From contig JAAZDR010000230.1 in the NCBI GenBank assembly GCA_012512705.1, positions 1 through 5,880 of the forward strand: a stretch of DNA of 5,880 bases, written 5' to 3'. Positions 5,238 through 5,880 of this stretch are shown here, in pieces; the stretch's first letter is position 1; every line of letters begins with the position of its first letter. Origin of the DNA: Bacillota bacterium. GTDB lineage: Bacteria > Bacillota > Dethiobacteria > DTU022 > JAAZDR01. Under the pieces are notes generated by a model. The model was not told the origin of the DNA. It did not search any database and saw nothing but the letters and a program-made list of their open reading frames with translations. Made by a program: the position numbers and the translations under genes.

Positions 5238-5880
5238 AATCTTCCTCTTTCCTCGAAATTATCCTTTGCGAAGACTCGATTAATCGCGGCCTAACTTTTA
5301 ATATGTAGCCGATAACTGCTCCTGTTACCGCTGCCTCAAGAACGATGCCCACAAGCAAAAGAGCAAAAAGCGCACTCCATCCTGTTAAAGCTGACCAATG
5401 AAACTCATGGTGCCCGTGGTGATAGACTGCTTCTGGGCCAACAGCAGCGGTAACCAGCCCGATCATTAACGCCACCGAGACGAATATTGCTGCTGCTGCA
5501 GCCAATACAGCCCGGGGCACCGGGTGAAAGCGCGCCGCAAGGAGACGGAAAACGCTTACGCCGACAAAAACCTCCGCCCCCATGAGCAGTGTATTTAAGC
5601 CGACAACAGTGAACCCGCCGTGACCTAAAAAAGCCAGTATGAGATTGACAACAAAGACGATGATAAAACCAAGACCGGGTCCGACAACGATCCCGGTGAG
5701 CACTGCCATACTAAAATGCAGGGGTATAAATCCCAAGGGAACAGACATAGCGATCAGCATCAGCGCCCCACCCATACCAGCAAAGGGGATTTTCCGCCGG
5801 GCCTCTTCAGCTTTAGTCAGTTTCGTGATTAAAAATATAGCTGCCAAGGCAGCTATATAGCCGGGGACCCACCAGACCCC
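5218..5880 (-). CDS. cbiM: CbiM-type substrate-binding membrane subunit of an ECF cobalt/nickel transporter (5' end outside window)
   Basis: The frame is open from the window edge to the TGA at 5220-5218 and gives 220 residues. The first visible residues, GVWWVPGYIAAL, match what normally follows the MHIPDG... start of the family, so about ten residues are missing. The TTG at 5847 is internal Leu, not a start. CbiM/NikM is the S component: it binds Co2+ or Ni2+ through the N-terminal Met-His and a conserved internal His (His67 in the nickel protein, from memory). H55 here, in PLHFS, is the likely equivalent, though the usual GGTSGH context is not conserved. GHGGFTVVGLNTLLMG (86-101) and KVRPRLI (195-201) are family landmarks. 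Hydrophobic segments lie near 3-20, 37-54, 58-84, 92-114, 123-147 and 163-194. A loop at 153-162 is rich in histidine (H154, H155, H157, H158, H161). The gene overlaps cbiQ-cbiO by 20 bases, with no cbiN between them. Cobalt versus nickel cannot be decided. Confidence 0.85.
   Translation of the reverse strand, partial: GVWWVPGYIAALAAIFLITKLTKAEEARRKIPFAGMGGALMLIAMSVPLGFIPLHFSMAVLTGIVVGPGLGFIIVFVVNLILAFLGHGGFTVVGLNTLLMGAEVFVGVSVFRLLAARFHPVPRAVLAAAAAIFVSVALMIGLVTAAVGPEAVYHHGHHEFHWSALTGWSALFALLLVGIVLEAAVTGAVIGYILKVRPRLIESSQRIISRKEEDYEAGTD
5243..5247 (-). promoter_or_regulatory. Ribosome binding site of cbiQ-cbiO
   Basis: Minus-strand GAGGA (5247-5243) lies five bases before the ATG at 5237-5235, inside the 3' end of cbiM. 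It supports this start and coupling of cbiQ-cbiO translation to that of cbiM. Confidence 0.7.
5835..5858. repeat. 11-bp perfect inverted repeat near the 5' end of cbiM
   Basis: ATATAGCTGCC (5835-5845) and GGCAGCTATAT (5848-5858) are exact inverted repeats separated by two bases. As RNA from the cbiM strand they would fold into a 10-bp stem with a CUUG tetraloop. The region encodes YIAALAAIF, about 20 codons from the expected start, so part of the symmetry may come from the repeated Ala codons. It could be an operator or an mRNA hairpin affecting cbiM expression, but its role is unknown. Confidence 0.6.

Noticed and set aside
5845..5847. TTG at 5847 (minus strand) as the start of cbiM
   Set aside because: The frame continues to the window edge with CbiM-like residues (WWVPGYIAAL) upstream; starting here would remove the first membrane segment.

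Overview
The window is a stretch of ordinary-looking bacterial chromosome from what is probably an anaerobic, H2-metabolising bacterium. My best guess is a Clostridia-like member of the Bacillota. The guess rests on three things: a compact set of [FeFe]-hydrogenase maturation genes, AGGAGG-type ribosome binding sites with some TTG/GTG start options, and roughly balanced base composition. No rRNA, tRNA, CRISPR array, transposase or phage gene is visible. I cannot name the species.

Left half, plus strand: three genes in a row, hydE (its 3' half only), hydG and hydF, separated by about 20-26 bases and probably one operon. Together they encode the complete dedicated maturase set for the H-cluster of [FeFe] hydrogenase. 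HydG cleaves tyrosine to give CO and cyanide on iron, HydE processes that iron synthon, and HydF is the GTPase scaffold that assembles the 2Fe subcluster and delivers it to the hydrogenase. No hydrogenase structural gene (hydA) lies in the window. A Fur-superfamily metal regulator follows 42 bases after hydF on the same strand. Its ligand residues, rich in cysteine and histidine, look more Zur-like than classic iron-Fur.

Right half, minus strand, convergent with the regulator (11 bases between stop codons): a cobalt/nickel energy-coupling-factor (ECF) importer. cbiM, the substrate-binding membrane subunit, is cut by the window edge and lacks about its first ten residues. It overlaps the next gene by 20 bases. 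That next gene is a natural fusion of the transmembrane coupling subunit CbiQ with the ATPase CbiO in one 502-residue chain. No cbiN lies between cbiM and the fusion.

I see no clearly new system. The points most worth checking are the CbiQ-CbiO fusion with a well-formed internal ribosome binding site and GTG at the junction, an 11-bp perfect inverted repeat near the 5' end of cbiM, the divergent His-rich CbiM without CbiN, the Cys-rich Fur-family regulator with an ambiguous start codon, and a HydE that lacks the C-terminal cysteines of the accessory cluster. Gaps between genes are all under 50 bases, so there is no long unannotated stretch.
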